Below are positions 63,333-64,000 of a DNA stretch of 64,000 bases, piece by piece. Positions within the stretch are counted from its first letter, which is position 1; each line of letters begins with the position of its first letter. The stretch comes from Halobacillus sp. Marseille-Q1614. GTDB taxonomy: Bacteria; Bacillota; Bacilli; Bacillales; Halobacillaceae. Below the pieces are notes generated by a model. The model was not told the origin of the DNA. It ran no database searches and saw only the letters and a list, made by a program, of their open reading frames with translations. The stretch is from assembly GCF_902809865.1 (NCBI RefSeq), contig NZ_CADDWH010000001.1, positions 1,302,001 through 1,366,000 of the forward strand, read 5' to 3'. The translations under genes were made by a program, and so were the position numbers.

Positions 63333-64000
63333 TTTCCTGAGGTTTCACCTGGAAGACAGAAATTCTTTCTTCTTTAATCCAGTGTTCTACATATTGATCC
63401 GCTTCCTGAGCCGTTAAAGATTCAATTACAGGCAGTACATCAAATAAGTCGACACCTAACGTGTGATAGTGCGTAAACTGATTGGCTATAAATTCCATAG
63501 AATTCAGCGCTCTCATAAACTGGCCGATTTTTTTACGCTTCATTCTTGTGAAATCTTCTTCAGAAATTTTCTTCTCTTTAAGAACATGCAGCATTTCTTT
63601 TATACGTTTGGCAAGCTCATCAGGTTTTCTCGAATCTCCACCTAAAATGGTAAAACCAAACTGGCGGTCGAGCTCTGTCTCAAATTGAAAGCTGTCATCG
63701 ATAAGATCTGCGTTATACAGCTCTTCATAAAACTCCCCGCTTTTTGAGAAATAAAAGTCGAGGACCATCCCTGAAAGCAGTTCAGCACGCAGAAGCTCTT
63801 CACCTGTCAGTGAAGAAACATCTTCTTTTACACCTACCATCGCTTTTGCCGTGGTCACAGGCATCGTAATCGCATCTTCCGCTTTAGCGGCTGAAACGGG
63901 TTCTTCCGGGTAAGAACGCTTAATTTCCGGAGCCTTTTTAAATGACTTGCTGTTTTGGTTATCCCGTATTAGTCTGATCATACTTTCCGGCTCAAAATTA
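63325..64000 (-). CDS. ymfH: M16-type peptidase-like protein YmfH, C-terminal part (cut by window end)
   Basis: The C-terminal 225 residues of an M16 (pitrilysin-like) protein, open at the right edge; the metal-binding N-terminal half lies outside. Visible: GEELLRAELLSGMVLDFYFS, SGEFYEELYNADLIDDSFQF, FTRMKRKKIGQFMRALNSME and the final EERISVFQVKPQ. In Bacillus ymfF and ymfH lie upstream of ymfI in the same order. The peptidase role is from family membership; many YmfF/YmfH pairs have one inactive partner. Confidence 0.9.
   Translation of the reverse strand, partial: NFEPESMIRLIRDNQNSKSFKKAPEIKRSYPEEPVSAAKAEDAITMPVTTAKAMVGVKEDVSSLTGEELLRAELLSGMVLDFYFSKSGEFYEELYNADLIDDSFQFETELDRQFGFTILGGDSRKPDELAKRIKEMLHVLKEKKISEEDFTRMKRKKIGQFMRALNSMEFIANQFTHYHTLGVDLFDVLPVIESLTAQEADQYVEHWIKEERISVFQVKPQENE

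Overview
The window is a chromosomal core segment of a spore-forming Bacillaceae bacterium, low to moderate in G+C. Gene content and order closely follow the Bacillus subtilis blocks parC-parE ... yneT-plsY-yneR-yneQ-yneP-tlp-yneN-citB-yneK-ccdC-ccdA-yneF-sirA-tkt-ynzC-yneB-lexA, then glnA-glnR-ynbB-hflX-spoVK-hfq-miaA-mutL-mutS-cotE-ricA-miaB-kbl-tdh-spoVS-ymdB-rny-recA-cinA-pgsA-rodZ-ymfK-ymfJ-ymfI-ymfH. Sporulation genes (tlp, sirA, spoVK, cotE, spoVS), very acidic linkers such as the one in RodZ, and an osmolyte-type ABC transporter suggest a Halobacillus-like, salt-tolerant genus. The genus is an inference from gene order and flavour, not a database result. Most genes lie on the minus strand.

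Layout. 1-2179: start of a yngJ-yngI-type short-chain acyl-CoA catabolic operon with its TetR regulator. 2388-6809: topoisomerase IV (parE-parC). 7003-16402: an accessory block between parE and plsY, holding yneT, an ABC importer of the OpuB/OpuC/EgtUV superfamily, an AI-2E family transporter, a cyclase-family hydrolase, the oxidative pentose-phosphate pair zwf-gnd, and an amine oxidase gene collapsed by an internal deletion. 16533-18803: plsY, folE2, yidD, yneR. 19096-24247: an orphan HTH gene, yneQ, yneP, a tandem-AAA ATPase, tlp, an FbpB-like small basic protein and yneN. 24456-34162: citB, yneK, a ccd locus carrying an orphan MrpB-like protein, yneF, sirA, tkt, ynzC, yneB. 34206-35100: a divergent SOS locus in which yneB is preceded by a 31-codon membrane microprotein, facing lexA. 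35245-36520: transposase debris and an orphan TetR gene. 36576-63999: nitrogen control (glnRA), GTPase/Hfq/tRNA modification, mismatch repair, coat and biofilm regulators, threonine catabolism, RNase Y, RecA, CinA, phospholipid and cell-shape genes, and the ymf cluster cut by the window end.

How the genes work together. zwf-gnd and tkt supply the pentose phosphate pathway. citB sits beside a putative iron-sparing FbpB-like protein. glnR represses glnRA through two overlapping sites. LexA controls the microprotein-yneB unit, itself and probably recA. The most unusual observations are the 31-aa SOS microprotein replacing the LysM-bearing division inhibitor YneA, a four-copy CGTTA array phased at exactly 22 bp between miaA and an XRE regulator, an orphan Mrp antiporter B subunit inside the cytochrome c maturation locus, and several families of decayed intergenic palindromic repeats. 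I saw no rRNA, tRNA, CRISPR array, prophage or recognisable metabolite riboswitch.
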